The translations under genes were made by a program, and so were the position numbers. 64,000 bases of DNA, from NCBI RefSeq assembly GCF_026262505.1, contig NC_067207.1, positions 28,240,082-28,304,081 on the forward strand. The letters run 5' to 3'. Origin of the DNA: Trichomonas vaginalis G3 (taxonomy: Eukaryota; Parabasalia; Trichomonadida; Trichomonadidae). Under the pieces are notes generated by a model. That model saw only the letters and a list, made by a program, of their open reading frames with translations. It was not told the origin of the DNA and did not search any database. Positions 26,801-37,596 of the stretch are shown here, piece by piece (positions within the stretch are counted from its first letter, which is position 1; every line of letters starts with the position of its first letter).

Positions 26801-29063
26801 TCCTCACACCTCAAGAGATGCGAAGAACTTTTGACAGGCAAAGTGCAATATTGATAGGTGATTGCACTTTGCCTGTCACATACATCTCGACAGAGGCAAC
26901 ATTCGATATGAAAGTTTCCTCTGTCGAGAAACTTCCTCACACCTCAAGAGATGCGAAGAATTTTGACAGGCAAAGTGCAATATTGATAGGTGATTGCACT
27001 TTGCTGTCATACATCTCGACAGAGGCAACATTCGATATGAAAGTTTCCTCTGTCGAGAAACTTCCTCACACTCAAGAGATGCGAAGAACTTTTGACAGGC
27101 AAAGTGCAATATTGATAGGTGATTGCACTTTGCCTGTACATACATCTCGACAGAGGCAACATTCGATATGAAAGTTTCCTCTGTCGAGAAACTTCCTCAC
27201 ACCTCAAGAGATGCGAAGAACTTTTGACAGGCAAAGTGCAATATTGATAGGTGATTGCACTTTGCCTGTCACATACATCTCGACAGAGGCAACATTCGAT
27301 ATGAAAGTTTCCTCTGTCGAGAAACTTCCTCACACCTCAAGAGATGCGAAGAACTTTTGACAGGCAAAGTGCAATATTGATAGGTGATTGCACTTTGCCT
27401 GTCACATACATCTCGACAGAGGCAACATTCGATATGAAAGTTTCCTCTGTCGAGAAACTTCCTCACACCTCAAGAGATGCGAAGAACTTTTGACAGGCAA
27501 AGTGCAATATTGATAGGTGATTGCACTTTGCCTGTCACATACATCTCGACAGAGGCAACATTCGATATGAAAGTTTCCTCTGTCGAGAAACTTCCTCACA
27601 CCTCAAGAGATGCGAAGAACTTTTGACAGGCAAAGTGCAATATTGATAGGTGATTGCACTTTGCCTGTCACATACATCTCGACAGAGGCAACATTCGATA
27701 TGAAAGTTTCCTCTGTCGAGAAACTTCCTCACACCTCAAGAGATGCGAAGAACTTTTGACAGGCAAAGTGCAATATTGATAGGTGATTGCACTTTGCCTG
27801 TCACATACATCTCGACAGAGGCAACATTCGATATGAAAGTTTCCTCTGTCGAGAAACTTCCTCACACCTCAAGAGATGCGAAGAACTTTTGACAGGCAAA
27901 GTGCAATATTGATAGGTGATTGCACTTTGCCTGTCACATACATCTCGACAGAGGCAACATTCGATATGAAAGTTTCCTCTGTCGAGAAACTTCCTCACAC
28001 CTCAAGAGATGCGAAGAACTTTTGACAGGCAAAGTGCAATATTGATAGGTGATTGCACTTTGCCTGTCACATACATCTCGACAGAGGCAACATTCGATAT
28101 GAAAGTTTCTCTGTCGAGAAACTTCCTCACACCTCAAGAGATGCGAAGAACTTTTGACAGGCAAAGTGCAATATTGATAGGTGATTGCACTTTGCCTGTC
28201 ACATACATCTCGACAGAGGCAACATTCGATATGAAAGTTTCCTCTGTCGAGAAACTTCCTCACACCTCAAGAGATGCGAAGAACTTTTGACAGGCAAAGT
28301 GCAATATTGATAGGTGATTGCACTTTGCCTGTCACATACATCTCGACAGAGGCAACATTCGATATGAAAGTTTCTCTGTCGAGAAACTTCCTCACACCTC
28401 AAGAGATGCGAAGAACTTTTGACAGGCAAAGTGCAATATTGATAGGTGATTGCACTTTGCCTGTCACATACATCTCGACAGAGGCAACATTCGATATGAA
28501 AGTTTCCTCTGTCGAGAAACTTCCTCACACCTCAAGAGATGCGAAGAACTTTTGACAGGCAAAGTGCAATATTGATAGGTGATTGCACTTTGCCTGTCAC
28601 ATACATCTCGACAGAGGCAACATTCGATATGAAAGTTTCCTCTGTCGAGAAACTTCTCACACCTCAAGAGATGCGAAGAACTTTTGACAGGCAAAGTGCA
28701 ATATTGATAGGTGATTGCACTTTGCTGTCACATACATCTCGAAGAGGCAATTCGATATGAAAGTTTCCTCTGTCGAGAAACTTCCTCACCCTCAAGAGAT
28801 GCGAACTTTTGACAGGCAAAGTGCAATATTGATAGGTGATTGCACTTTGCCTGTCATACATCTCGCAAGGGCAACATTCGATATGAAAGTTCCTCTGTCG
28901 AGAACTTCCTCGAAACTCCATTTTCTTTAGAACTACAATATCTTAACAATTAGCTCATCAAAACACAACCTATTAAACTTTAATTTTTACTTTTGTTTTT
29001 TTTACAATAATTGAACTAAATTTTTTTTTTCAAATTACTCCCACACTGGGAAAAGTATTTTTA

Positions 29064-29236
29064 ACTCAGATGTTGCCAGCCTCTTCATCATTGCATTAAC
29101 AAGTGCTTTGACTCAGAGGTTGCCAGCCTCTTCATCATTGCATTAACAAGTGCTTTGACTCAGAGGTTGCCAGCCTCTTCATCATTGCATTAACAAGTGC
29201 TTTGACTCAGAGGTTGCCAGCCTCTTCATCATTGTA
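29064..29236. repeat. 47-bp tandem repeat, about 3.7 copies
   Basis: Units begin ACTCAGAGGTTGCCAGCCTC at 29064, 29111, 29158 and 29205. The first unit differs by one base (ACTCAGATG) and the last stops after TTCATCATTG. The middle copies look identical, so the repeat is young. It lies about 150 bp beyond the satellite edge. Confidence 0.95.
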
Positions 29237-29865
29237 AAAATGTATTACCGCTTTTTTTTTTAATTCAATCGTAACATCTCAATTATCCCGCCAAAAATTA
29301 TTGGGTCTAAATTGGTTTTTATTATTATTATTTTCAGAAACAAACTAACTTGTTTTTTACGAATTTATCATTCATAAAGTCTTTATGATATATTTTCAAC
29401 TTATAATGAATATGAAATTATAATTGTTATTTTGAAAAAAAATTATTCATGATCAATTCATGATTTAACCAGTTCCTTCAAATTAGGAGAGCATATTCAA
29501 ATATAATCGCTCATTAAAATCAATTTTTATGTTTTTTTTTAAATCGAAATTATCTCATCATAAACCATGCAAACTGACTATTTGTTCTTATCACCATGTT
29601 ACCAATATCAGAATTGTCTTTACAGCCAAAATTTCGCTCGATAAAAGTCCATCCAATAGTGAGATAATTGAGCAACTAACATTTTTCCATATCACAAAAA
29701 CCTCCGCCATAAAATTTTTTATTTTTGAAATATAAAATTCGATTTTCTCAAGAACCAACAAAGAAACATTCACAAAATTTTAATAATAATATAAGGATAA
29801 TATTTACTATTTATTGGTGTTATTATCTTTTTCTAAAAACTTTTCCTTCCCCTATTTTGGGGGGT

Positions 29866-29902
29866 GAATACACCTTTTTCCCGCGAATACACCTTTTTCC
29901 CG
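29866..29902. repeat. Two copies of an 18-bp motif, 19 bp apart
   Basis: GAATACACCTTTTTCCCG occurs at 29866 and again at 29885, just after a CCCCTATTTTGGGGGG dyad. It is a simple local duplication with no visible function. Confidence 0.9.
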
Positions 29903-30571
29903 TACCTATATTTTCATAAATCAGTTAAATGATGCCTCAAATCAAAGAATTTTGGTAAAATTGGAAATGCATTGTGGATTGGATCTCACTGTGCCACACT
30001 TATTATATTAAAAATTGCATCTAATATTTTCAATTCTCGATAATTCGAAATATTGAAACAAATCTCTTAAGAATTCCCACACAGTCTGAGTGTAAAAAAC
30101 TGTTACTTGATGCAACTATTTATGCTATTCATTGTGTGTTATGAAGAGAACAATTTCTAAATGTCTGGGAAGGTGTTGTAGTTTGTTGGCAGATTATTTT
30201 CCAAAATATTAGTAGATCTCATCAAAAGTGATCTACTCATTAATATATGATTTTGCTTTTGTTTATGAAATTGAGATCTTTACATATCATATTCAGATAA
30301 TTGAAAGAAGAACCGCAAATGTTATGAATAAAATTGGAAATATATGGAATGATTGTTAATCTATTTGATGGAACTGTATTGAAATTTTTTTGGAAGTGTA
30401 TGTCAAAAGTGACATGTTTTGTGGTAGTTTACAAGAATTTTGTCACTTTTTGGATCCTCTCAAATAACGCTTTATTTGAGACAACATTTCTCAGTATAGC
30501 TTGTTTATTCAGATTTTCACTTAGAAAGTGTGAAAAATTTGCATTCAAATTTTTTTCATAAAAACTAAAAG

Positions 30572-31618
30572 TTAAGGGTGCACCCGCATGTACGTTTATT
30601 TGAGAGGAGGAGGATTACCCTCTCAATTTTGAAAGCTTCGTTAACTTAATATCTCGATGAATATTGGATTAAAATTGAATTTGCCCATACCAATATATCT
30701 GATACAATATCCTTAAGTTTTACTAAAAAGAATTTTTTAAAATCCCTGCAGATTCGGGGATTTTTAAATTTTTTGATTTTTTTCGAAAATTTTTCGGAAA
30801 AAAAATATTTTCAGAAGAGCCTTAACGGCTAAGTTTTATGTTTAATGTTGAGTATCAAAAAGAATGGGCATCTGATATAGCCATCATATATCCCAGAAGC
30901 AAATAAAAATTCTGACTTTTTAAGCATAAAAAATGAAATTTTATTTTTTGCAAAAAACAGGCCACCCGGATGTACGTTTATTTGAGAGGAGGAGGATTAA
31001 ATTTTTGAAAGCACTAAAATTTTAAATATGCTAGTTATATAATAATATGCATTATTTTAAAAAATAAAAATTAAAGCACGTTAAAATCTTTTTTGATGAA
31101 TTTTTACAAAAGCTACTCAGGATAATGCAAGATATGAGTAGTTAAACATAAATTTCAAATCAGATTTTACTTATAATAAATATTTTAAATTTCCGAAAAT
31201 TAAGTTCAGATCGACTCTATACGTAGTAAATACTAAATAAGGTGCCAAAAACCTATTAAACAGTATCAAAACTATCAAGATTGTAATGTTTTTGAAGAAA
31301 AATTTATAGAATTATGGACTTCAAACAGATATTATGTAAATAAAAATAATATAATGAATTTATTTATTCGTATAATAGCAGTAATAAGTCGATTATTCAC
31401 TTCTACTTCTGAGATTTGAATTTAATTTCGACAGAAAAAGAGATTCAAGAGGAAAATACTAGGGGATACAAACAGCCACCATGACAGGATTATTATGGAG
31501 CCAAGTTGTACTTTTTGATATTTTTAGAGTTTTACTACCTATTTAGGTACCAAGTTATTGCTTAAAAATTAAGGTTCTAAATTCTGAAGTTTACATGATC
31601 CCCCTGGTGCACCCTTAA
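30572..31618. mobile_element. 1.05-kb non-autonomous TTAA-flanked DNA element
   Basis: The left end reads TTAAGGGTGCACCCGCATG and the right end GGTGCACCCTTAA. This gives a 13-bp perfect terminal inverted repeat, including TTAA on both sides, followed by looser similarity. A subterminal block containing TGTACGTTTATTTGAGAGG is repeated near 30969, about 380 bp inside. No transposase frame is present. TTAA flanks with GGG/CCC termini suit a piggyBac-like target; a TA-duplicating mariner-like element with AGGG termini would fit equally well. The same TTAAGGGTGCAC end is found in the MITE at 37959. The right TTAA overlaps the ATG of the copine gene by one base. Confidence 0.7.
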
Positions 31619-33261
31619 TGTCAATAGCATACTCTGGCTACACACAACAGTTTAAGCCACAAAACAAACTTAACAAAGACAATGCGAGAATTTCGGATGT
31701 TACTGCGAACCAGATGAATATCCAAGAGCCGATTATTAACATGCACCTTTCCTGCACAGATTTACCTCGTCTCGATCTTGCAAGCCCATCAGATCCTATG
31801 ATTGTTATGCAAATTCCAGCTAACGGAACATATATTGAAATCGCAAGAACAGAAGTTATTTGGAATAACCCTAATCCTAACTTTGTCAAGGTTCTTCAAG
31901 CTGCCTACATCTTCGAAACACGTCAACCACTCAGATTCGCCATTTATGATGCCGATTCTGAGAAAGCTGCTCTCAAATCTCATGATCTGATCGGTTATGT
32001 TGATACAGATGTACAAACGATGGCTACAAACCTTGAGAAGAAGCAAGAATTCCCAATCCAATCACACAAATCTACAAAAGCTAAGCTTACAATTGTTGCA
32101 GAGCAAGTTACAGTCAATAATACAGTTCTTGACTTACAAATCGAAGCTGTTAAGATGAAAAAGATGCGTACATTCTCCAAGAACCAGCCATTCTTAATGA
32201 TGTCCAAGCTTTCTGAGTCTGGAGTAAATATTCCAGTTTTCCGCTCCGAAGTTATTCCGAAATGCTACAGATGCACATGGGCTCCATTCAGAGTCTCACT
32301 CCAAGCAGTTGCAAATGGAAATGCTGACTGTCCGATCCTTATTTCCCTTATGGATAATCATGTTTCGAAGCCAGACCAAGTTATCGGCTCAGTTCAACTC
32401 ACTGCCAACAACATTGTCGCAAGCATTGGCAAAGACATCGATGTCATGGACAAAAAGAACAAGAAGACTGGAATTATCAGAATCCGCTCTGCCAGAATCA
32501 AAAAGACCGCAAACCTCGTCGACTACTTGAAGGATGGACTTCAACTTAACTTAATTACTGCGATAGATTTTACTGGATCCAACTTATCACCAAATCAACC
32601 AAATTCACTTCACTACATCGCTCCAGGTGTCATGAACCAGTACGAATCATGCATCTGCTCCATCGGCGAAATTGTTTGCCCATACGATACCGATCAATTA
32701 TTCCCAGTTTACGGATTTGGTGGATGTATCAACGGAAAAGTCGACCATTGCTTCCCTCTGACTTTCAGACCAGAGCAACCAAACGTCCAGGGCATGGCAG
32801 GAATCTTGGATGTCTACAGAAACGCAATCAGAAACGTTCAATTATCTGGACCAACGTATTTCGCGCCCGTAATCAGTGCTGCATCAGCCATTGCACGCCA
32901 GTCATTCGCACAATCAAGGACATACACGATTTTACTCATTCTTACTGACGGAGCGATCAATGATTTCGCACAAACGGCAAATGCGATTGTTGCTGCCTCT
33001 GATGCACCTCTTTCCATCATTATTGTCGGTGTAGGTAACGCAGACTTCAGCGCAATGGACGCTCTCGATGGAGATGAGAGAGGATTAAGAAATTCACAGG
33101 GAATTTACGCAAAGAGAGATATCGTACAGTTCGTACCATTCAGGAATTTCCAGGGCAATGCTTGGGGTGCTCTCCCTGCCGAAGTTCTCGCGGAAGTGCC
33201 AAAACAGGTCTCTGAGTTCTGCGAGAGCATCGGATACTTACCTGCGGCTTTGAGAAACTAA
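31618..33261 (+). CDS. Copine (two C2 domains plus von Willebrand A domain)
   Basis: This 547-residue protein has the full copine layout. A C2A domain spans about residues 38-160 (DLPRLDLASPSDPMIVM, and YDADSEKAALKSHDLIG with calcium-type acidic loops). C2B spans about 175-300. A copine-type vWA domain runs from about 310 to 530, with the metal-site motif AIDFTGSN, the GFGG segment, the PTYFAPVI segment and ILTDGAIND. Copines are calcium-dependent phospholipid-binding proteins that move to membranes and recruit partners through the vWA domain. The length matches the family. The ATG at 31618 is the first in frame after a stop at 31585. That ATG overlaps the right TTAA of the preceding transposon-like element, so the native upstream promoter has been displaced or replaced. 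No clear Inr is seen in front. Confidence 0.93.
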   Translation: MSIAYSGYTQQFKPQNKLNKDNARISDVTANQMNIQEPIINMHLSCTDLPRLDLASPSDPMIVMQIPANGTYIEIARTEVIWNNPNPNFVKVLQAAYIFETRQPLRFAIYDADSEKAALKSHDLIGYVDTDVQTMATNLEKKQEFPIQSHKSTKAKLTIVAEQVTVNNTVLDLQIEAVKMKKMRTFSKNQPFLMMSKLSESGVNIPVFRSEVIPKCYRCTWAPFRVSLQAVANGNADCPILISLMDNHVSKPDQVIGSVQLTANNIVASIGKDIDVMDKKNKKTGIIRIRSARIKKTANLVDYLKDGLQLNLITAIDFTGSNLSPNQPNSLHYIAPGVMNQYESCICSIGEIVCPYDTDQLFPVYGFGGCINGKVDHCFPLTFRPEQPNVQGMAGILDVYRNAIRNVQLSGPTYFAPVISAASAIARQSFAQSRTYTILLILTDGAINDFAQTANAIVAASDAPLSIIIVGVGNADFSAMDALDGDERGLRNSQGIYAKRDIVQFVPFRNFQGNAWGALPAEVLAEVPKQVSEFCESIGYLPAALRN

Positions 33262-33854
33262 AAACACTTTTGACTATATTTATTCTTGAAAAAATTAAAA
33301 CTAAAACAAATTTTTTACGGATATAAAAACTTGAAATTCTAATTTTTCTCGAAAAATCAAATCAAACTTAGCGGCAATCACTACTTGCATTGAATTAAGT
33401 TGACATTTAAGGGATTTTTCTCGATAATTCTGGATGATTATAAAACTCAAGATTGTATTTGCCGATTTTCTCCAAATTAAGTTTTCTCCATCTACATAAA
33501 ATGTATAATCTGCATCTGGAGAGATTTTCCGCACCTTTGGACTAATATTCAAGTTATCAATTGTATTCATTCAAGATTTCACAATAGTGACAGCTGCGTT
33601 TTCATTTATGCGGTTAAATGATAGTACTCTAATCTTTTTGTGAAGATACATCTTTGAACCAATCAATTCTGTTTTGATCATTATGTAAATCCTTTTAAAT
33701 GCTTGTATTAAGCTTAAATCATTGTAGACAGATTATTCAAAAGGTGTGAGTCTTTACTGAGTTACTCTTATTGGTGCTCCACGCCGATAATTATGACGGA
33801 AAAAGTGACTAAAATTTTGTAAACTGATTTTTGTTTCTCAGAAGAGAAAAAAAA
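33262..33854. other. Spacer with a possible minus-strand gene remnant
   Basis: The spacer is AT-rich. On the minus strand 33301-33570 is an 89-codon open frame beginning MNTIDNLNISPKVRKISPD. It could be the head of a decayed trichomonad BTB or ankyrin-type protein, but the match is only an impression. No convincing gene is claimed. Confidence 0.4.
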
Positions 33855-35264
33855 ATGAAAACTTCGAAATCATTAGCATCTGGAGTTCAACTGAAAACAA
33901 TGGCAGGCAAGAAGATACAAGAAGCACATATGAGTATGCATTCTAAATCGCATACGCTCAGAACTCAAGCAAAAAAGTTAGAAACTGAACAAAAGCAACT
34001 CACAGACGAGCGTCTTAAAATTGATATCAAATTAGATAAAGTTAAGCAACAGCTCAAACAAATCAACGATCAGGATAAGCAAACATCAATTCAAGTTCAA
34101 TCTACAGCTTCTTTGTCCACACAACAGCAAATCATTGAAAAAGAAAAATATTTCAACGAATTTCTTAAATCTATACTTAATGATTTGTCTAATCCTCCTT
34201 CTACTTCAGAGCCCTCAGAGTTTGATGATCTTGATGAAGAAGAACTTAATGCGCAGCTGGCTGTTCTCGATCTAGAAAGCACGCGCATTGTCCGTAGTGA
34301 GAGTACTCTTCAAAAGAACGAACATAATGATAGAATGTCTAGTTTAGTAAAAGATATGGAAACAGAAACTATCAAACACGAGACAGAAGCATTAGAACTT
34401 GAGAGTAAAGCCTCATCTCACATATGTCAACAATACGAAAGCGAAGCTACAGAGAAAATTTTAGATGAACGTTTAGTTGAGTCCCACAACCGGGCCAAAC
34501 GTGCTATCGATGCACTTTCAGACATAGACATGCGTAAGAAGTCAGCCATTTTCAGACTAGAGCAAGCGAAAGCCCGTCGCGAGCAAGCCGAAAATACTTC
34601 CGTAAATATTACCGAACGAGAGGATGCATTAGCAGCGAGAGAAGCCGACGCAGACCGTACAATACGAGAAATGAAGATTCCTACCCAAGAAGAGGTTGAA
34701 ACCGCGAAATTCCTTGCACAAAGCAAAACCATGAAATTTAAGCAACTTCCTATCTCTCCAGACCCCGTCGACCTTGTTATCAAGCAGTACGAGATTGTTC
34801 TCAACGGCGGTGAGCATGAATCCATCAGTTCAAAGTTGTCAAACCAACATTGGAGACTTTTCAAATTTGAAGAACACGAAAAGTGGAACAAACACTGGGA
34901 AGTTGAGAACAAGTTCATGAACGAGAAGATGAAAGAGTTCGAGAACCTCCCTAAGAAGGAAACACTCCAAAGAAGACTTGATGATTTGAAGAAATCGATC
35001 GATGAAACTAAAATCAACATTTCGAAGGCAATCAATGAATACGAAATCCTTGAAAAACCTGATTTCACATTCGACCAAAACATGTTGAAGACAAAGACAC
35101 ATTACGAATTGGTTGATTACCAAAAAGAAATAAATAACATTAATTCTGAATTACAACAATTATCACAGCGAAAGGCAGTTGCTGAGTATGAAGTAGAGAG
35201 ACTGCGATCACTGCAACAAGCTCTACAACTCAATAATGAATACCAGGAATCAAAACAGGATTAA
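33855..35264 (+). CDS. Coiled-coil protein, unrecognised
   Basis: The first ATG, at 33855, lies after an A-rich stretch; an upstream TTG would add eight residues and is not used here. The 469-residue product is almost wholly charged and helical. Heptad-like coiled coils span about residues 35-90, 150-270 and 360-460. An acidic Ser/Pro-rich linker (NPPSTSEPSEFDDLDEEEL) lies near residue 125. A less helical middle (KFKQLPISPDPVDLVIKQYEIVLNGG) falls near 300-330. There is no signal peptide or membrane span. Such proteins in trichomonads are often cytoskeletal or flagellar, but no family is recognised and no function is assigned. It runs in the same direction as its neighbours with long AT-rich spacers. 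Confidence 0.85.
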   Translation: MKTSKSLASGVQLKTMAGKKIQEAHMSMHSKSHTLRTQAKKLETEQKQLTDERLKIDIKLDKVKQQLKQINDQDKQTSIQVQSTASLSTQQQIIEKEKYFNEFLKSILNDLSNPPSTSEPSEFDDLDEEELNAQLAVLDLESTRIVRSESTLQKNEHNDRMSSLVKDMETETIKHETEALELESKASSHICQQYESEATEKILDERLVESHNRAKRAIDALSDIDMRKKSAIFRLEQAKARREQAENTSVNITEREDALAAREADADRTIREMKIPTQEEVETAKFLAQSKTMKFKQLPISPDPVDLVIKQYEIVLNGGEHESISSKLSNQHWRLFKFEEHEKWNKHWEVENKFMNEKMKEFENLPKKETLQRRLDDLKKSIDETKINISKAINEYEILEKPDFTFDQNMLKTKTHYELVDYQKEINNINSELQQLSQRKAVAEYEVERLRSLQQALQLNNEYQESKQD

Positions 35265-36085
35265 ATTTAATAAAAAAAATTATTGTTTATTTTTTCTAAA
35301 AAAAATATTTTTTTATTTTTCTAACAATCATATATAGCGGAATAACAGATTCTACATGCACGAAAAATCTGACTTGGTGATGGCATCCTTACTGGTGTAA
35401 TTATACCAGTATGATACGGTCTTCAATTCTGTTGTTTAAGGTTGAATTTCATTAATGCTTCATGTCTGTTGTCAGAAATTTGAATTAAAGTCAGATGGAT
35501 CATTGTTCATTGATGAGATATCCTTTGTTTACTTTATAAATAAGTGCGTTATTTTTCTAATCTTCTTCCTGAGATCTATTTTAGATTTTAAAGCGGTGAA
35601 AAGATAAAGTATGATGTGTTTAAGCTATATTTACGATTTATTTTATTGTGAAATCTAGTTCACAAGTTAAAGAATATTAAACTAGAAAGTGATAAATGCT
35701 TACTTGGTGGAAAATATGCCAAAGCTTTTCAGCAGTCCATTCCCAGATACGGTTTTGCCTTCATTTGCCATCGTCTGGGACGTTTACCATCACCTTTTTC
35801 GAAGGTAAGAAAAAATATACAATATATGCACATTCAACGTTTTTTAATGAAGATAATATAGTGGAAATTGTTAGAAACAACATATATAATTATATTTCAT
35901 GGTAAATTCATGTTTTGTGAAAAAACATTCAAATTCATTTCAAGATTTTTCCTGTGTTCTCTCGATTAAAATTGCAAATGAACAATAGATGTTCTTCTAA
36001 AATTTATTGAGAAATCTTGATTTCTACAATTATTCACTGGAATTTAATAGGATTTTTAGAAAACGACTTTCAAAATTTTTTTTCG
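35265..36085. other. AT-rich spacer
   Basis: About 820 bp of AT-rich DNA without a supportable gene. A 69-codon open frame at 35696-35905 has no recognisable features. TTATTCACTGGAATTT near 36040 is a weak initiator candidate for the ankyrin gene that follows. Confidence 0.6.
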
Positions 36086-37492
36086 ATGAGCCAAGGTCTG
36101 ACTGTTGATTTTGATTATATCGCTAACAACATTCAAACATATATCGAACAAGAGAATTTCTATGATATTGTAGATAAAGATGACATTCCAAAAGTATTAG
36201 AAAAAGCCAATCTTAATTCTCACGATTTCAATGCTCTTCTTTCTCAAGGTAAATCAAAATACAGTACACATAAACTATTTTGTTTTATTCGGAAATGCAA
36301 TGTTTTAATTGATTCATTCGAAGACGCGATTAACGTTCTTAATTGCTACAAAAAGAACTTGAAACTCAAATCTTGTCGTTCATTAATTGATTACCTTAAG
36401 AAATACAACGCAAAAATTAATTCAAATTCAGAAGAAGTCACACAATTAAAATCTGAAATTCAAAACCTCAAATCAAAGATCGCTACGATGGAAAATGAAA
36501 TCAACCAATACAAAAACGAAGGAAAACAATACAAAGACGAAATATCTAATCTTAATAACAAATTTAATCAAATTCAAACAGAAAATACAAGATACAAAGA
36601 CGAAATATCTTCTCTCAATAACAAAAACAGCCAATTAAATCAATCTATCAATGAATTTGCAAAAATATGTGAAATTCCGTTGAATTCAAATGATTTTAAG
36701 TCAGTTTACAATTTCCTTAAAGAACTTTCAGATAAAGATGATAAACTGAAGATGTCTATTTCATGTGCAGTTGGATTAAGTGAAAAGAGAGATTCTGATC
36801 AAAATACTCCACTTCTTTATGCATGTTTTAATGGAAATCTTCAATTAACAAAATCTCTTATTGAAGGAGGTTGTGATAGAAATGCAATTAATGAATTCGG
36901 AAACAATTGTTTACTTAAAGCATCATTAAAAGGACATCTTGAAATTGTAAAATATTTAATTGGAGTTGGCTTTGATAAAAATTGGCGAACAAAAACAAAT
37001 GGATTTAATCCAATTCTTATTGCATCATCATACGGTCATCTTGAAACTGTTAAATATTTGATAAGTATTGGTTGTGATGTAAACTCTAAACATAAACGTA
37101 ATGCAAATTGTATTTACATTGCATCACAAAATGGCCATCTTGAAACAGTTAAATATCTTGTTTCAGCTGGAGGAAATCCAGATGAGAAAAATAATGAAGG
37201 AAGTTCTCCATTAATTATTGCATCATTTAATGGTCATCTTGAAGTAGTTAAATATTTGATTCAAATAGGATGTAATAAAAATGATAAAACAAATTATAAT
37301 AGTTCTTCACTTCATTGGGCATCAAATAAAGGTCATTTTGAAGTTGTTGAATATTTAGTTTCAATCCGTGTCAATCTTAGTGACAAAGACGATGCTGGAA
37401 AAACTGCACTTGATTATGCGAAAGAGAAACAAAACGAGAATGAAAACTATAAGAAGATCATGAAACTTCTTCTTAGATCAGGTGCAAAATAA
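36086..37492 (+). CDS. Trichomonad ankyrin-repeat protein with coiled coil
   Basis: The chosen start is ATG 36086 (MSQGLTVDFDYI); an upstream TTG-started extension has no support. The 468-residue protein has the usual trichomonad plan. An N-terminal helical head of about 120 residues includes FDYIANNIQTYIEQENFYDIV. A coiled coil follows at about 125-205, containing the near-repeat YKDEISNLNN / YKDEISSLNN. About seven ankyrin repeats (residues about 235-468) then carry GHLEIVKYLI / GHLETVKYLI signatures, ending LLRSGAK. Ankyrin stacks bind partner proteins; these genes form very large families in trichomonads and individual partners are unknown. The copies are similar to one another, which suggests expansion by unequal exchange. 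Decayed ankyrin units follow within 110 bp. Confidence 0.9.
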   Translation: MSQGLTVDFDYIANNIQTYIEQENFYDIVDKDDIPKVLEKANLNSHDFNALLSQGKSKYSTHKLFCFIRKCNVLIDSFEDAINVLNCYKKNLKLKSCRSLIDYLKKYNAKINSNSEEVTQLKSEIQNLKSKIATMENEINQYKNEGKQYKDEISNLNNKFNQIQTENTRYKDEISSLNNKNSQLNQSINEFAKICEIPLNSNDFKSVYNFLKELSDKDDKLKMSISCAVGLSEKRDSDQNTPLLYACFNGNLQLTKSLIEGGCDRNAINEFGNNCLLKASLKGHLEIVKYLIGVGFDKNWRTKTNGFNPILIASSYGHLETVKYLISIGCDVNSKHKRNANCIYIASQNGHLETVKYLVSAGGNPDEKNNEGSSPLIIASFNGHLEVVKYLIQIGCNKNDKTNYNSSSLHWASNKGHFEVVEYLVSIRVNLSDKDDAGKTALDYAKEKQNENENYKKIMKLLLRSGAK

Positions 37493-37596
37493 TATCAATC
37501 CAAAATATTTTGTCAACACGTGAGTAAAATTTAATTTTATTAAACATATTATATCCATACTAACAAAATATGAGATTTTAAAATCTTTTGTTTAAG

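Larger units (their letters stand above)
4137..28911. repeat. 24.8-kb satellite array of a 133-bp monomer
   Basis: About 186 head-to-tail copies of a 133-bp unit fill this block. Each unit holds nested inverted repeats: outer 18-bp arms ATTGCACTTTGCCTGTCA and TGACAGGCAAAGTGCAAT bound a 122-bp core, with an 11-bp spacer ATTGATAGGTG between cores. Inner 12-bp arms TCTCGACAGAGG and CCTCTGTCGAGA flank the AT-rich centre. Neighbouring cores can therefore also pair across the 11-bp spacer. The layout resembles a small TIR-bearing (MITE-like) element that became tandem. About 35 successive copies between roughly 18250 and 22970 look identical. Because 133 is not a multiple of three, frames rotate; the many 65-residue open frames on both strands are by-products and are not annotated. 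Confidence 0.97.
28912..30571. other. AT-rich gene-free DNA right of the satellite
   Basis: Apart from the 47-bp and 19-bp short tandem repeats listed separately, this stretch is AT-rich with homopolymer runs. Its open frames are short with no recognisable protein. I see no gene, tRNA or initiator with a following ORF. Confidence 0.7.

Noticed and set aside
17861-28700. CRISPR-like array
   Set aside because: There are no unique spacers; the whole 133-bp unit repeats, and the setting is eukaryotic.
4137-28911. Scores of 60-200 residue open frames on both strands of the satellite
   Set aside because: They repeat with the 133-bp period, rotate frame between units and encode only the repeat; no initiator or independent codon signal supports them.
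28912-30571. Telomere or subtelomere next to the satellite
   Set aside because: No TTAGGG-type repeats are present on either strand.
33831-33854. TTG start for the coiled-coil gene at 33855 (and similar TTG or GTG starts at 36017, 39334, 48484, 51549 and 62483)
   Set aside because: Nuclear trichomonad genes use ATG; a downstream ATG, in some cases with a suitably spaced initiator, is better supported.
34427-35083. 218-residue minus-strand frame
   Set aside because: Antisense shadow of the coiled-coil gene with Ser/Phe-rich composition and no motif.
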